Shown: in pieces, positions 9,701 to 17,071 of the stretch
Layout of the letters: each line of letters begins with the position of its first letter
How positions within the stretch are numbered: the first letter of the stretch is position 1
DNA from: SIG710 sp045587665
GTDB taxonomy: Bacteria; Bacillota; Clostridia; Oscillospirales; CAG-272
Assembly (NCBI GenBank): GCA_045587665.1
Contig: JAZNCT010000081.1
Coordinates: forward strand, 1-29,763
Reading direction: 5' to 3'
DNA length: 29,763 nt
Notes under the pieces: model-generated
What the model was told of the DNA's origin: nothing
The model's database searches: none
Seen by the model: only the letters and a program-made list of their open reading frames with translations
Program-made: the position numbers and the translations under genes

Positions 9701-12700
9701 CATTCCAAACAAGGTTCTCGCCTGCTTTACCCTGTGCAATAGCCGAAGAAAGGGGTATGAATGTTATACCGTTTGCATCGGCATATGTCTGTGCCGGCGA
9801 ACCGGCAACACCGCGAATAGTTGTGAGAACAGTTGTGTTATTATCTGTTTTCAGGAAATTTTCACTAATGGAAGTGTTTGCTCCGTTGACCGTTATTGTC
9901 TTTAGAGCTGTGCAGTTATACAGAGCTCTCTCTACAAGTGATGTAACTCCCTCGGGGAATGAGATCTCTTCAAGCGAAGAGTTGTAGCTGATAAACTTAT
10001 CGCCAATCGCACCTGTAAGATTATCACTGAGTATAACATTGTCAAATCCTGATTTTTTGCCTGCTCCGTCAAACTGATAGCTACCTGACATTGAAGTTAC
10101 AAGAGAAAGATCCCATGTTTTTTCAATAGGTTCATTTCCTTTGATATAGATCGTCGTCAGATATTGTGCATTTTGGAAAGCACCGCTGTTTATGGTCTTG
10201 ATATTCTTTGTAAGCTCAACCGTCGTCAGCGAATTCATTGCAGTAAACGCATATTTTCCGATAGTTGTTACCGAATCACCGAAAACAACCTTGCTGATTT
10301 TTGAATAATAAGCATACCAATCTGATTTTGACTGTGTATTATAGCCTGTTGGACCGGGAGCAACGGTTGTTCCGGTTCCGTCAATAGTAAGTACACCTGT
10401 GTCAATATCAAGATGCCAGGTAAGATCTGTGCCTGCAACACCTACAGCACCAAGATTTGTAAAGCTCAAGCTGTTTGCATCTGCAAAAGTCTTTGCATAG
10501 GAATTATCGTAGCCAACCAGCGTTGAGCCAGCCTTAATTGCAGAAGCATCTATAGCCGCAACAGATTTTGGAAGATTCACAGTTGCTTCAAACTCGGCAA
10601 AGTTATATGCACCGATGCTTGTAACACCGTCAGTTATTTCAATCTCTGTGATAGCTTTTCCGCTCCAGGGAGCATCTGCAAAGGAAGCATAATCAGGCAT
10701 TGCTCCTGCGCCCTTTATCGTCAGCTTTCCGCTCTTGTATATCCAAAGGCCAACGCCCTCAATATTTCCGTAAGCTTCTGCATCGCCAACTCCCACAGCA
10801 TCAAAGCTTGCAGAAGCTGAAGGTGCAGAAAAGCTGATACTGCCGTCATCACCGGTTGAACTGAGAAGTCCGTTTTCAAAGGTGATATTCTTTGCATCAG
10901 TAATTATTCCTCTTCCTGCAATAAAGAGAGGAGAAGGAACAAGAGCGTGAGGCTCATTTGCTGTAAGAACAAAGCTCTGACCCTTCACCCCATCTGCACC
11001 GTAAAGTGTAAGCGAAGCGTTTTCTGTAGGTCTGTCGCCGCTGTTCATGCAGGCATCAAGAGTGATTGCCGCCTGCTCACCGTCAAGTGAGCCGTCATTT
11101 TCGATTATCCAAAGCTTGCAGTTGACATCGTTGTGAAGAGCGTAAAGCTCAGCAAGCTTTGCATTTATATTTGTAAGTCCGTCACCTGTGAGCACAACGC
11201 CGATAGCGTCTGCAGTGCCCGAAGAAGCAAGTGCGGCAAAATCTGTGGTTGTATTTTTATCAGCTTTATAGATATCAACAGAAACTCCCTTTCTGTCGCA
11301 CACCTTATCCCATGCCGCTTCAAAAGCAGATGTAAAGGTAGAATCGAATTCGCTTTCAAAGCTTATCGTATGGTTCTTTTCAGTCGTATCCGATGTTTTG
11401 CTTATAGTCTGCTTGTAAATAACCGTTCCGCTTGTGCTGTGCCCCTTGTTCTGATGGAATGTCAGCGAAACATTGCAGTTCATCATATCATAGATACTCA
11501 TAACCGTTGAAGGCGGAACAAGCTCATCTATAAGACCGGCGTTCATAGTTACATTAGCGTCGGGGCTTATTCTTGCCGCAAGGTTGGCAGTATCCATATA
11601 GCGAAGGCCCTCACCATATGGGAAATCTCTGGGAGAGATAGGCTTAAATCTATCTGAATCGTGCGAGGTAACACCCTGGTCTGCAAACCACGGTACATTT
11701 GCTACAACTTCATTTACCTCAGGAACAAGCCCGGCAACAGCGATAGCCTGAAAACCGCCCTGGCTTGATCCGCCTGTCTTTATATTTTCACCGTCCCAAA
11801 GTCCTTTAAATGCCGAAGTATCAACGCCGCCCACAGTGCTGTTAACTCCGGTACTGCCAAAATACAGCTTCATAAAGTTAACTGCCTGGACATCACGCAA
11901 GATCATATATTTGAAATATGTGGTATAGGGACTCAGATTTTCGTTTTCCTTTTTACCGTGAGAACTTGTATAGCCATATTTGCTCTTAAGGGTAGACGAA
12001 TAATATTTGGGAAGATAGCTGAGACCGTCCGCAGAGAGATAAGAAGCATTTTCGCCCTCCGGAACATTGTGAGGCGCCGGAACAGAATGAGGAGAAACGC
12101 TAAGCGTTATCTTTCCGGGATCACATATACTGCTCTGTGGGGCCATACTAGTTTTAGAACCGCTGGCAGATACCCAGTCATATCCTTTATACGACAGTTG
12201 TAAGCCGAGAGAACCCGGCTCTGCCCCCTGAGGAACAGACAGATATGCCTGAACATGGTTAGTTCCGCACCAATTACCGTTAATGCTGTCATAATAGCTA
12301 TCCTTGGGACAGTTTATCTCAAGCTCATAGCAGTCATATGTAACACCATCAACTTTAAGATCTCCGCAATCGTAGATATACTGAATGGTTGCTTTTCCGT
12401 CAACTGCATCAAGCTGAGCAAGCGTCTCATCCCAAAAAGCGTCAAAACTGCCATATTGGCTGTATTCATCAGGCATACTGTAGGTAGATTGAATCTTTTC
12501 AATGTTTGCGCCTGCACCGCATTTATATGAGACGGCAACAGAAAGAACCTCCTTGTCCTCATTGCAGGCCTGAACTGTCATAAGGACAAAGCCGGGTCTT
12601 AAAAGTCCTCCGGCAAGTGTAACCGTATATACGCCGTCTACAGGCTCAACATAGCCCTTTAGAGTGCGACCGTCATCCATAGCTGCACTGTAAGAAAGAT

Positions 12701-12953
12701 AGGGCGCTGTTACAACAGTAGATGTTAAATTACCCTTTGAATCCTTTTCCTTGATCTGAAATTTAAAGACGATATCCTCGCCCACTTCATAATCAAGAGG
12801 CTCATTTACCTTTATCTCACAGATAGCTGCGCTCGAAACCGTTGAAATATCCGGATAATCGGCTGCAGAAGCTGTAAAGGTGAATGTCACCGATGCGACC
12901 ACCATCATCAACGCCAGAAACGCAGACAGCAGTCTTTTTAAATTTTGTACCAT
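6771..12953 (-). CDS. Giant secreted protein: CE7-like esterase plus five BspA-like LRR modules
   Basis: A 2060-residue exported protein. A signal peptide (1-31, ending TASA-A) and a beta-rich domain (about 33-150) precede an alpha/beta hydrolase resembling acetyl xylan esterases of family CE7 (about 160-520). The likely triad is S397 in GSSQGG, D476 in GLIDELVPP and H505 in NKGHS. After an unassigned stretch (520-720) come five tandem LRR_5/BspA-type modules (about 720-835, 836-1067, 1070-1366, 1370-1625, 1626-1868). Most open with a 'W.....G.LTI.G.G' strand, and each closes with a 'G..gs.A.tfA...gl.F' hairpin. A 190-residue unassigned C-terminal domain ends the protein. No LPXTG, SLH or dockerin is visible, so it is probably released or held non-covalently. 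It could deacetylate plant or mucin glycans while LRRs bind a surface (inference). AAAGGA lies about 9 nt before the ATG; flanked by its own promoter and terminator. Confidence 0.88.
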   Translation of the reverse strand: MVQNLKRLLSAFLALMMVVASVTFTFTASAADYPDISTVSSAAICEIKVNEPLDYEVGEDIVFKFQIKEKDSKGNLTSTVVTAPYLSYSAAMDDGRTLKGYVEPVDGVYTVTLAGGLLRPGFVLMTVQACNEDKEVLSVAVSYKCGAGANIEKIQSTYSMPDEYSQYGSFDAFWDETLAQLDAVDGKATIQYIYDCGDLKVDGVTYDCYELEINCPKDSYYDSINGNWCGTNHVQAYLSVPQGAEPGSLGLQLSYKGYDWVSASGSKTSMAPQSSICDPGKITLSVSPHSVPAPHNVPEGENASYLSADGLSYLPKYYSSTLKSKYGYTSSHGKKENENLSPYTTYFKYMILRDVQAVNFMKLYFGSTGVNSTVGGVDTSAFKGLWDGENIKTGGSSQGGFQAIAVAGLVPEVNEVVANVPWFADQGVTSHDSDRFKPISPRDFPYGEGLRYMDTANLAARISPDANVTMNAGLIDELVPPSTVMSIYDMMNCNVSLTFHQNKGHSTSGTVIYKQTISKTSDTTEKNHTISFESEFDSTFTSAFEAAWDKVCDRKGVSVDIYKADKNTTTDFAALASSGTADAIGVVLTGDGLTNINAKLAELYALHNDVNCKLWIIENDGSLDGEQAAITLDACMNSGDRPTENASLTLYGADGVKGQSFVLTANEPHALVPSPLFIAGRGIITDAKNITFENGLLSSTGDDGSISFSAPSASASFDAVGVGDAEAYGNIEGVGLWIYKSGKLTIKGAGAMPDYASFADAPWSGKAITEIEITDGVTSIGAYNFAEFEATVNLPKSVAAIDASAIKAGSTLVGYDNSYAKTFADANSLSFTNLGAVGVAGTDLTWHLDIDTGVLTIDGTGTTVAPGPTGYNTQSKSDWYAYYSKISKVVFGDSVTTIGKYAFTAMNSLTTVELTKNIKTINSGAFQNAQYLTTIYIKGNEPIEKTWDLSLVTSMSGSYQFDGAGKKSGFDNVILSDNLTGAIGDKFISYNSSLEEISFPEGVTSLVERALYNCTALKTITVNGANTSISENFLKTDNNTTVLTTIRGVAGSPAQTYADANGITFIPLSSAIAQGKAGENLVWNVTQEDDESYTMTITGTGSKIQSYIAESGTFETSEGYGKDHSKYDWAGYYALIDKIVIDAPVTYVCGYTFAPFNNVTTLELPTSMTTISGSSCFNDMDALSTVYTTGQTPEKGTANLTNISSISSYAFVKSAIKKIIFKENVSIGSQAFRWSKALEAIELPEGATVSGRAFSGYASTEKNKVTSISYPSDMATVKYSLFTISDAANGPFIANPFVTTITIKNKTAAFEGATEQAPYTAFLDNFTALATVYGYKDSSAEAFVKWANTYFEENSIDRELTFVALDNEDASVVVKDMPIGDDLYFRILLNDDGVTYTMEIYGEGTVLTVYKADGTPFDESARGSYGNFSGNGAYLNTNYAIYAEKVSKLHFNTPNLNKFWGYSFRQFGASVGSVEVEMHQNITSIKDSSVFNGAKYVDTFYSTGSIPVKGVGDFSNFTSLGQYTFVDSKFKEIIIGDGFTSIPYYCFGAQKTGVSALEVLRIPASVTSIKGDAFKNSEKLVYIDYRSESALTGFSNIPAYATVIGKPGTGAQTFASTNGLQFIDSTPLSEIIAYYKKDNSVIIIGKVDASNYTAYCTGSATYFNMGYTDYSTAVTATARLWDAEKSLITKAVYVNPNFTKIDSSFAEHTNLKTVEIPASVTTITESCFNGSGLTTLYITGNEMVENVVDLSNITNIGSMAMASCQAEYIYLSDDLTGTWANNMFLKCSKLKYMRIPVGVTGASGSAGDDDPFNSNTVALTTVLIENPDFVFTAGIFTDSTNLSTIIGYKGSTAETFALNKGLTFVPIDDSGVLTFKGFQIRETSYNGLRSIYSASLSQIDALASKGFSVVEFGSILASSDKLNDNGHSLIVWEDENGNIVTHSYARNVSVYKNGEIVSDYISMDEAAVEYAYTVTNFDASNYNKEVTSRGYIVFADAEGNKYIVYADLLDSDGSNVDENGKSYNNMSLEILCQRMVESGKDLSANICWLDILKFKEAAAK

Positions 12954-13097
12954 AGTTTTTTTCCTTTCTTCTTGTATATGATCGTTAATAAACTCAACAA
13001 CTTTCTTTATTTAGAAACTGTATAATCAAAACTCAAAAAAATTCAGAAATCAAAAAACGCACCAATCATACAAAATGCCAGTTGATATCTAAATTTA

Positions 13098-13126
13098 ATT
13101 ATATCAGACAAAAATTCATTTTTCAA
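13098..13126 (-). promoter_or_regulatory. SigA promoter of the LRR-esterase gene
   Basis: Minus-strand TTGAAA (13121-13126), 17 nt, TATAAT (13098-13103) with an extended-10 TGA. The predicted start near 13091 leaves a leader of about 138 nt (12954-13091), AT-rich, in which I see no riboswitch-like structure. The box sequences are identical to those before cdaA. Confidence 0.8.
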
Positions 13127-13165
13127 TGAAAAAAGCTGATTTGTAAAATGAGGAAGCTTTCAAGA

Positions 13166-13197
13166 GCAAAGAGAAATGCAGCCGCATTTCTCTTTGC
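13166..13197 (-). terminator. Hairpin terminator after the cohesin-like lipoprotein gene
   Basis: Perfect 14-bp stem GCAAAGAGAAATGC / GCATTTCTCTTTGC (13166-13179 with 13184-13197) with a 4-nt loop, 15 bp beyond the lipoprotein stop codon. The following minus-strand sequence TCTTGAAAG is only weakly T-rich, so it may act as an imperfect terminator or as a 3'-end stabiliser. Confidence 0.65.
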
Positions 13198-13212
13198 ACC
13201 TAAAATCTGTTA

Positions 13213-13815
13213 TCATCCTAAATTTATCTTGCATCCTTTAAGCTCGCATATAACAGATACAAGATCTTCGTTTGTAATGTCCCCGTCCTCACTTATGAGA
13301 GTAAGCTCTGTTTCACCTGTTGCACCGTCAAGAAGGTCAAACTCAACAGAAAACAGCAGGCCGTTTTTAGAGAAGTTTGTTGGATTGAAATACATAAGCT
13401 CAACAACTTCAAGTGCAGATTTGTCAATCTCAGGATTATTTATTGGGCAGATAACCGTAGAAGGATCTATAATCTCCGATTCCCCAACAGCGGAAGGGCG
13501 CAGCTTTGTATTATCAAAGCCAAGCTTAACAAAGCATCCTGCAATGCCGGGATTTTCACTCAAATAGATCTTTGCAAGCAGTTTTCCGTCCTTGACTTCG
13601 CCCTCTACACTGAGACTTCCTGTTTCAACAGCGGGAATCGAGTCTGTTCCCCCTGTGATAGCACCTGTCTGAGCACCCGTAGTCAAAGAGTCTGAAGCTT
13701 CACCGCTGCCTAAAGAATCACTTTCCTTGTTTGCGCCGCCGTCATTCTGACATGAAGTAAAGCAAGCTGCCGCTAAAATAAAAGCCAGCATGAGCGTAAA
13801 AATCTTGAGTTTCAT
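13213..13815 (-). CDS. Lipoprotein with one cohesin-like domain
   Basis: A 200-residue exported lipoprotein. The hydrophobic signal (1-21) ends in a lipobox, most likely FTSC with C22 (C18 in LAAAC is an alternative). A Ser/Thr/Gly-rich spacer (23-65) lifts the domain off the membrane. Residues about 66-200 match the cohesin fold pattern: an opening beta strand, 'NPGIAGCFVKLGFDNTKL' in place of the usual 'NPGIAGF...L.YDP..L', a 'VEFDLLDGATGETELTL' strand and a closing strand. Cohesins hold dockerin-bearing enzymes in cellulosomes, but isolated cohesin-like domains also occur in non-cellulosomal proteins. No dockerin (paired DxNxDGxxxxxD) was found in this window. AGGAGGG lies 7 nt before the ATG. 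A structured RNA element lies directly upstream. Confidence 0.8.
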   Translation of the reverse strand: MKLKIFTLMLAFILAAACFTSCQNDGGANKESDSLGSGEASDSLTTGAQTGAITGGTDSIPAVETGSLSVEGEVKDGKLLAKIYLSENPGIAGCFVKLGFDNTKLRPSAVGESEIIDPSTVICPINNPEIDKSALEVVELMYFNPTNFSKNGLLFSVEFDLLDGATGETELTLISEDGDITNEDLVSVICELKGCKINLG

Positions 13816-13842
13816 AAAAATCCCTCCTGTTTCTTTGTATAT

Positions 13843-13869
13843 AAAAACATCCCTGCAACATCCTCAAGG
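13843..13869 (-). terminator. Candidate intrinsic terminator at the 3' end of the structured RNA
   Basis: On the minus strand CCTTG (13865-13869) can pair with CAGGG (13851-13855) around a 9-nt loop, followed by ATG and a run of five T (13843-13847). The stem is short (5 bp, one G-U), so termination may be partial. It lies about 27 bp before the lipoprotein start and would let the upstream RNA exist as a separate transcript. Confidence 0.45.
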
Positions 13870-14082
13870 CCGATGATCCCCTAAAAATCCATAAGGATAT
13901 CAACCTTGGTCATTTCGTTTAGAGTAATAGGTGAAGTCCATGTTAGCAGATATGACCGCTATAACCGTCACCTTTCATACGGCAGATAAGCTTAAGAAGA
14001 TCCTCTGATGTAAAAAGTTCTGATTGTTTCCGACCAAACCCTCTGTTGGCTCTTATTGCTCCGTAATTGAAATAATTTTACA
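13843..14082 (-). ncRNA. Structured noncoding RNA or leader with pseudoknot (raiA-type candidate)
   Basis: About 240 nt between a strong promoter and the lipoprotein gene, with no credible reading frame but extensive complementarity on the minus strand. ACGG (14061-14064) pairs with CCGU (13979-13982). AUAAG (14052-14056) pairs with CUUAU (13986-13990). AGGUGA (13968-13973) pairs with UCACCU (13929-13934). GGUCAU in that hairpin's loop (13952-13957) pairs with downstream AUGACC (13908-13913), forming a pseudoknot. A further hairpin uses AUCC/GGAU inside UGAU/AUCA inside AAGG/CCUU just before the terminator-like stem. Size, promoter and pseudoknot suit a standalone clostridial RNA; the architecture reminds me of the raiA-motif class, but I cannot confirm the class. 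Alternatively it is a cis-acting leader of the lipoprotein gene. Confidence 0.65.
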
Positions 14083-14088
14083 CAATAT

Positions 14089-14117
14089 ATTATACAACAT
14101 TTTAAGTTAATTTTCAA
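14089..14117 (-). promoter_or_regulatory. SigA promoter of the structured RNA / lipoprotein transcript
   Basis: Minus-strand TTGAAA (14112-14117), 17 nt, TATAAT (14089-14094). Predicted start near 14082, about 266 nt upstream of the lipoprotein ATG and just before the first paired strand of the RNA element. Confidence 0.75.
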
Positions 14118-14253
14118 TATCAAAAGTAACAATTTTTCACATTTTCTTTTGGCGAAAACAAACAAAAGGATCAAACGAAATAAGTTGAAACCACTTCTTT
14201 CTGACGCTTTTGCATAATAGTATTATTTAAAAAATATTTAATATCACAAATGT

Positions 14254-14450
14254 TTAATCATTTGCCCAACGGAGAGCAAGATCGGTTCTTGATATGACCA
14301 TAGGGTCTTTTACAAGCTCATCAGCCTTTTCAAGTCCATAAAGAGAGCCACCGCCCACCCATGTTGAGAAATAGGAAATACTGTTTCCATGTAAAATGAG
14401 ATATTTAATGTCGTTAATAAGATCCACCGTGGTGTATGTATAGTGTTGAT
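14254..14450 (-). pseudogene. 3' remnant of an unidentified gene
   Basis: A reading frame of about 65 codons that looks coding in its 3' part (…YLILHGNSISYFSTWVGGG…, ending ISRTDLALRWAND and a stop). It has no ribosome site or proper start: upstream it runs into AT-rich noncoding sequence and only TTG codons are available. I do not recognise the family. It most likely represents the C-terminal end of a deleted gene. The flanking stretches 14118-14253 and 14451-14535 show nothing beyond AT-rich spacer and the promoters listed separately. Confidence 0.45.
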
Positions 14451-14535
14451 TTAATGGAATAATATAAAAAATCAACAAATTATTTTCTACAAAATAAAAT
14501 GAAAATTGTTTAGTAGTTGCAGAATCGAATTATGC

Positions 14536-14564
14536 TTGACTTTGCAATTTCTTTGTTTTATAAT
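14536..14564 (+). promoter_or_regulatory. SigA promoter of the helicase gene
   Basis: Plus-strand TTGACT (14536-14541), 17 nt, TATAAT (14559-14564). The predicted start near 14571 gives a 23-nt leader and makes the ATG at 14579 unlikely, favouring the ATG at 14594. Confidence 0.82.
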
Positions 14565-14593
14565 ATAGTTAAAATAAGATGCAGGAGATAAAA

Positions 14594-16834
14594 ATGACAG
14601 AGGCAGACAGAGTTTTTGAACGTTTTCCCAATTTTATCCGTGAATTTATTTACAGCCACGGCTGGGATAGTCTTCGTGATGTTCAGCTAAGCGCGGCAAA
14701 AACAATTTTTGAAACAGATAACAATCTTCTTTTGACCTCAGCAACCGCCAGCGGCAAAACCGAAGCGGCTTTTTTTCCTGTACTCTCCGATATCTATGAG
14801 AATCCGCCAAAAAGCATCTCGGTGCTTTACATAGCACCGCTGAAAAGTCTTATAAACGATCAGTTTTCCCGCATTGAAGAACTGCTGATCGAAAGCCGGA
14901 TAAAAGTGACCCACTGGCATGGCGATGTTGCCGCATCTCACAAGAAAAAGCTGCTCCAAAAGCCCGAGGGAATACTGCAGATCACACCCGAAAGTCTCGA
15001 AAGCATGCTGATAAACCGCTCAAACGATATCGTAAGAATTTTTTCAGGGCTGAGATATGTTATAATTGACGAAGTTCACACTCTTATAGGCTCTGACAGA
15101 GGAAGTCAGATAATATGTCAGCTATGCAGAATAGCGCATATCATTGGGCACACGCCGAGAAGAATAGGTCTTTCCGCAACTATCGGTGATCCCGAAAAAG
15201 CAGCAGAATGGCTGAGCGCAGGCACAGGCAGGTCAACGGATATTCCGCTTTTTCCAAATGGACAAATAAAATGGCGTCTTGGTCTTGAACATTTTTATAT
15301 TCAAACTCCGAATGAAGCACAGTCAAGCAATACACTCACTATTCAAAAGAAGGATGAGGGGAAAAGAAATTTTGCTCAGCTCGACCCGGGCTATGAATAT
15401 ATGTATGACTGTGTTAAAAGCAAAAAATCTTTGGTGTTTTCAAACTCAAGAGAAGAGACTGAATATGTTACCGCAACGCTGAGGCAGATAGCGGCAAAGC
15501 GTGGAGAAAGGGATGTTTTTCTTATTCATCACGGCAATCTTTCGGCATCTCTCAGAGAAGAAGCTGAGCAGAAAATGAAGGACGAGGACATCCACGCTGT
15601 GGCCTGTGCAACGGTAACCATGGAGCTTGGAATTGATATCGGTAGGCTGGAAAGAATACTTCACAACGAAGCACCAAATTCGGTCTCATCCTTTCTGCAA
15701 AGGCTTGGACGCTCAGGCAGGCGGGGGGAACCACCCGAAATGATGATGGTGTTCAGAGAAGAAAATCCTCTTCCCAACACTCCCCTGCCACAACTAATTC
15801 CCTGGAGCCTTATCAGAGCCATTGCGATAATTCAGCTGTACATTGAAGAACGTTTTATCGAACCTCCAACAAATAAAAAGCTGCCTTTTAGTCTCCTTTT
15901 TCAGCAAACGCTCAGCGTCCTCGGCTCCTCGGGCAAACTTAGTGCCAAAAAGCTTGCCGAAAAGGTTCTTTCCCTCCCCCCATTTTGCAGTATAGAAAAA
16001 GAGGATTATAAAACTCTTCTTGTTTCTATGGTTAAAAACGATTATATTGAAATGACCGAAGAAAAAGGACTTATCGTTGGACTTGCAGGCGAGCGACTGC
16101 TGAATAGCTTTAAATTTTATGCTGTTTTCAAAGACAGCGAGGATTATACCGTAAGATGCGATTCAGACGAGATAGGAACGATAACCACTCCTCCTCCAGT
16201 GGGCGACCGTTTTGCACTTGCAGGAAAAGTTTGGGAGGTTGAAGAGCTTGACATACCTCGAAAGCTGATATATGTTAAACCGGTTTTAGGCAAAATGGAG
16301 GTCTCCTGGCCCGGTGATTACGGTGAGATACACACAAAAATTCTTGAGAGAATGAAAAGGGTTCTGTGTGAAGATACCGTTTACCCTTATCTGAAGCCTA
16401 ATGCCAAACAAAGGCTGGATGTTGCAAGAAATCTTGCAAAAAACACCGGTATGCTTGAACATTCTCTTGTAAATTTAGGGGGCTACACCTACTGCCTTTT
16501 TCCTTGGCTCGGAACAAGATCCTTTAGAACTCTGCGCAAATTTATTGCCCACAATGCCAATGAATTCAAGATAAACGGAATCGAATTTGAGGGCTGCTGT
16601 TATATGACATTTAAAATGGAGTGTGACGGCAAAAGTTTTATTCGCGCTCTGTGCAAAAAAGTTGAAAAATCCGGCATAGATTGCTCAGCACTTGTTGGTT
16701 CCGGAGAAATACCCGTCTTTGAAAAATACGATGATTTTATCCCCGGAGAGCTTCTCAGAAAAGCATACAGTGCAGACAAGCTGAGAGGGGACGAGGCTGA
16801 AACAAGAATTTTTCAGATTCAAAATGAATGGTAA
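14594..16834 (+). CDS. Lhr-like DEVH-box ATP-dependent helicase
   Basis: A superfamily 2 helicase of the Lhr-like type, probably a 3'-5' translocase on DNA or DNA:RNA hybrids in repair. Motifs from the chosen start: Walker A TASGKT (51-56), DEVH (159-162), LSATIGDP (SAT 194-196), LVFSNSREETEYV, TMELGIDIG and motif VI QRLGRSGRRGE (GRSGRRG 372-378). The C-terminal 360 residues probably hold the winged-helix and beta-barrel part seen in the Lhr core. At 746 residues it matches Lhr-core proteins, not the 1500-residue enterobacterial Lhr. AGGAG lies 6 nt before the ATG at 14594; the upstream ATG at 14579 overlaps this site and is rejected. It is monocistronic and the only plus-strand gene here. 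Confidence 0.9.
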   Translation: MTEADRVFERFPNFIREFIYSHGWDSLRDVQLSAAKTIFETDNNLLLTSATASGKTEAAFFPVLSDIYENPPKSISVLYIAPLKSLINDQFSRIEELLIESRIKVTHWHGDVAASHKKKLLQKPEGILQITPESLESMLINRSNDIVRIFSGLRYVIIDEVHTLIGSDRGSQIICQLCRIAHIIGHTPRRIGLSATIGDPEKAAEWLSAGTGRSTDIPLFPNGQIKWRLGLEHFYIQTPNEAQSSNTLTIQKKDEGKRNFAQLDPGYEYMYDCVKSKKSLVFSNSREETEYVTATLRQIAAKRGERDVFLIHHGNLSASLREEAEQKMKDEDIHAVACATVTMELGIDIGRLERILHNEAPNSVSSFLQRLGRSGRRGEPPEMMMVFREENPLPNTPLPQLIPWSLIRAIAIIQLYIEERFIEPPTNKKLPFSLLFQQTLSVLGSSGKLSAKKLAEKVLSLPPFCSIEKEDYKTLLVSMVKNDYIEMTEEKGLIVGLAGERLLNSFKFYAVFKDSEDYTVRCDSDEIGTITTPPPVGDRFALAGKVWEVEELDIPRKLIYVKPVLGKMEVSWPGDYGEIHTKILERMKRVLCEDTVYPYLKPNAKQRLDVARNLAKNTGMLEHSLVNLGGYTYCLFPWLGTRSFRTLRKFIAHNANEFKINGIEFEGCCYMTFKMECDGKSFIRALCKKVEKSGIDCSALVGSGEIPVFEKYDDFIPGELLRKAYSADKLRGDEAETRIFQIQNEW

Positions 16835-16876
16835 AATAAGAGAGAAAGACCTATACGGATCTTTCTCTCTTATTTT
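16833..16876. terminator. Strong bidirectional terminator after the helicase
   Basis: A 17-bp perfect stem, AAAATAAGAGAGAAAGA (16833-16849) with TCTTTCTCTCTTATTTT (16860-16876), extended by CC/GG and closed by a 5-nt loop. The helicase stop codon overlaps the first stem base-pairs. The stem is A/T-rich at its outer ends, so it can terminate in both directions. The stretch 16877-17036 beyond it holds no credible gene. Confidence 0.88.
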
Positions 16877-17036
16877 AGATGAAGTTATATTCAAGCAATC
16901 ATTGCTCTGTTCATTTTGAAAATTCAATAATATAGTTTGAAAATGAAAAAAAGGAGCTTTGTTAAAAAAATTCATTCATACTGCAAAGAAATTCTGCATA
17001 TCTGTTATTCTCACCGATAGATCATTATAAATAAAG

Positions 17037-17066
17037 GCGGCACTGTGACCCAAGGCCACAGTGCCG
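17037..17066 (-). terminator. Terminator of the uronate-sugar operon
   Basis: A 10-bp stem CGGCACTGTG / CACAGTGCCG (17038-17047 with 17057-17066), followed on the minus strand by CCTTTATTTAT. It begins 5 bp after the last gene's stop. On the plus strand TTTTATTA follows, so it may work both ways, insulating against the convergent helicase. Confidence 0.85.
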
Positions 17067-17071
17067 TTTTA

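Noticed and set aside
6771..12953. Direct DNA repeats or a phase-variable tract in the LRR gene
   Set aside because: The repeats are visible in protein but diverged in DNA; no long identical repeat or homopolymer switch was seen.
12954..13091. Riboswitch in the 138-nt leader of the LRR-esterase gene
   Set aside because: The leader is AT-rich and I find no long complementary arms or known aptamer core.
13926..14174. Short open frames, one ending HIC and one ending YIRGSS, that look protein-like upstream of the lipoprotein
   Set aside because: They overlap the structured RNA, have no ribosome site or start, and the sequence is better explained by paired RNA helices.
14579..14593. Upstream ATG for the helicase
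   Set aside because: It would lie about 8 nt from the predicted transcript start and overlaps the AGGAG site of the ATG at 14594.
16943..17020. 25-codon plus-strand frame starting MKKRSFVKK between two terminators
   Set aside because: No ribosome site before the ATG, no promoter, and it lies in a convergent intergenic gap; probably chance.
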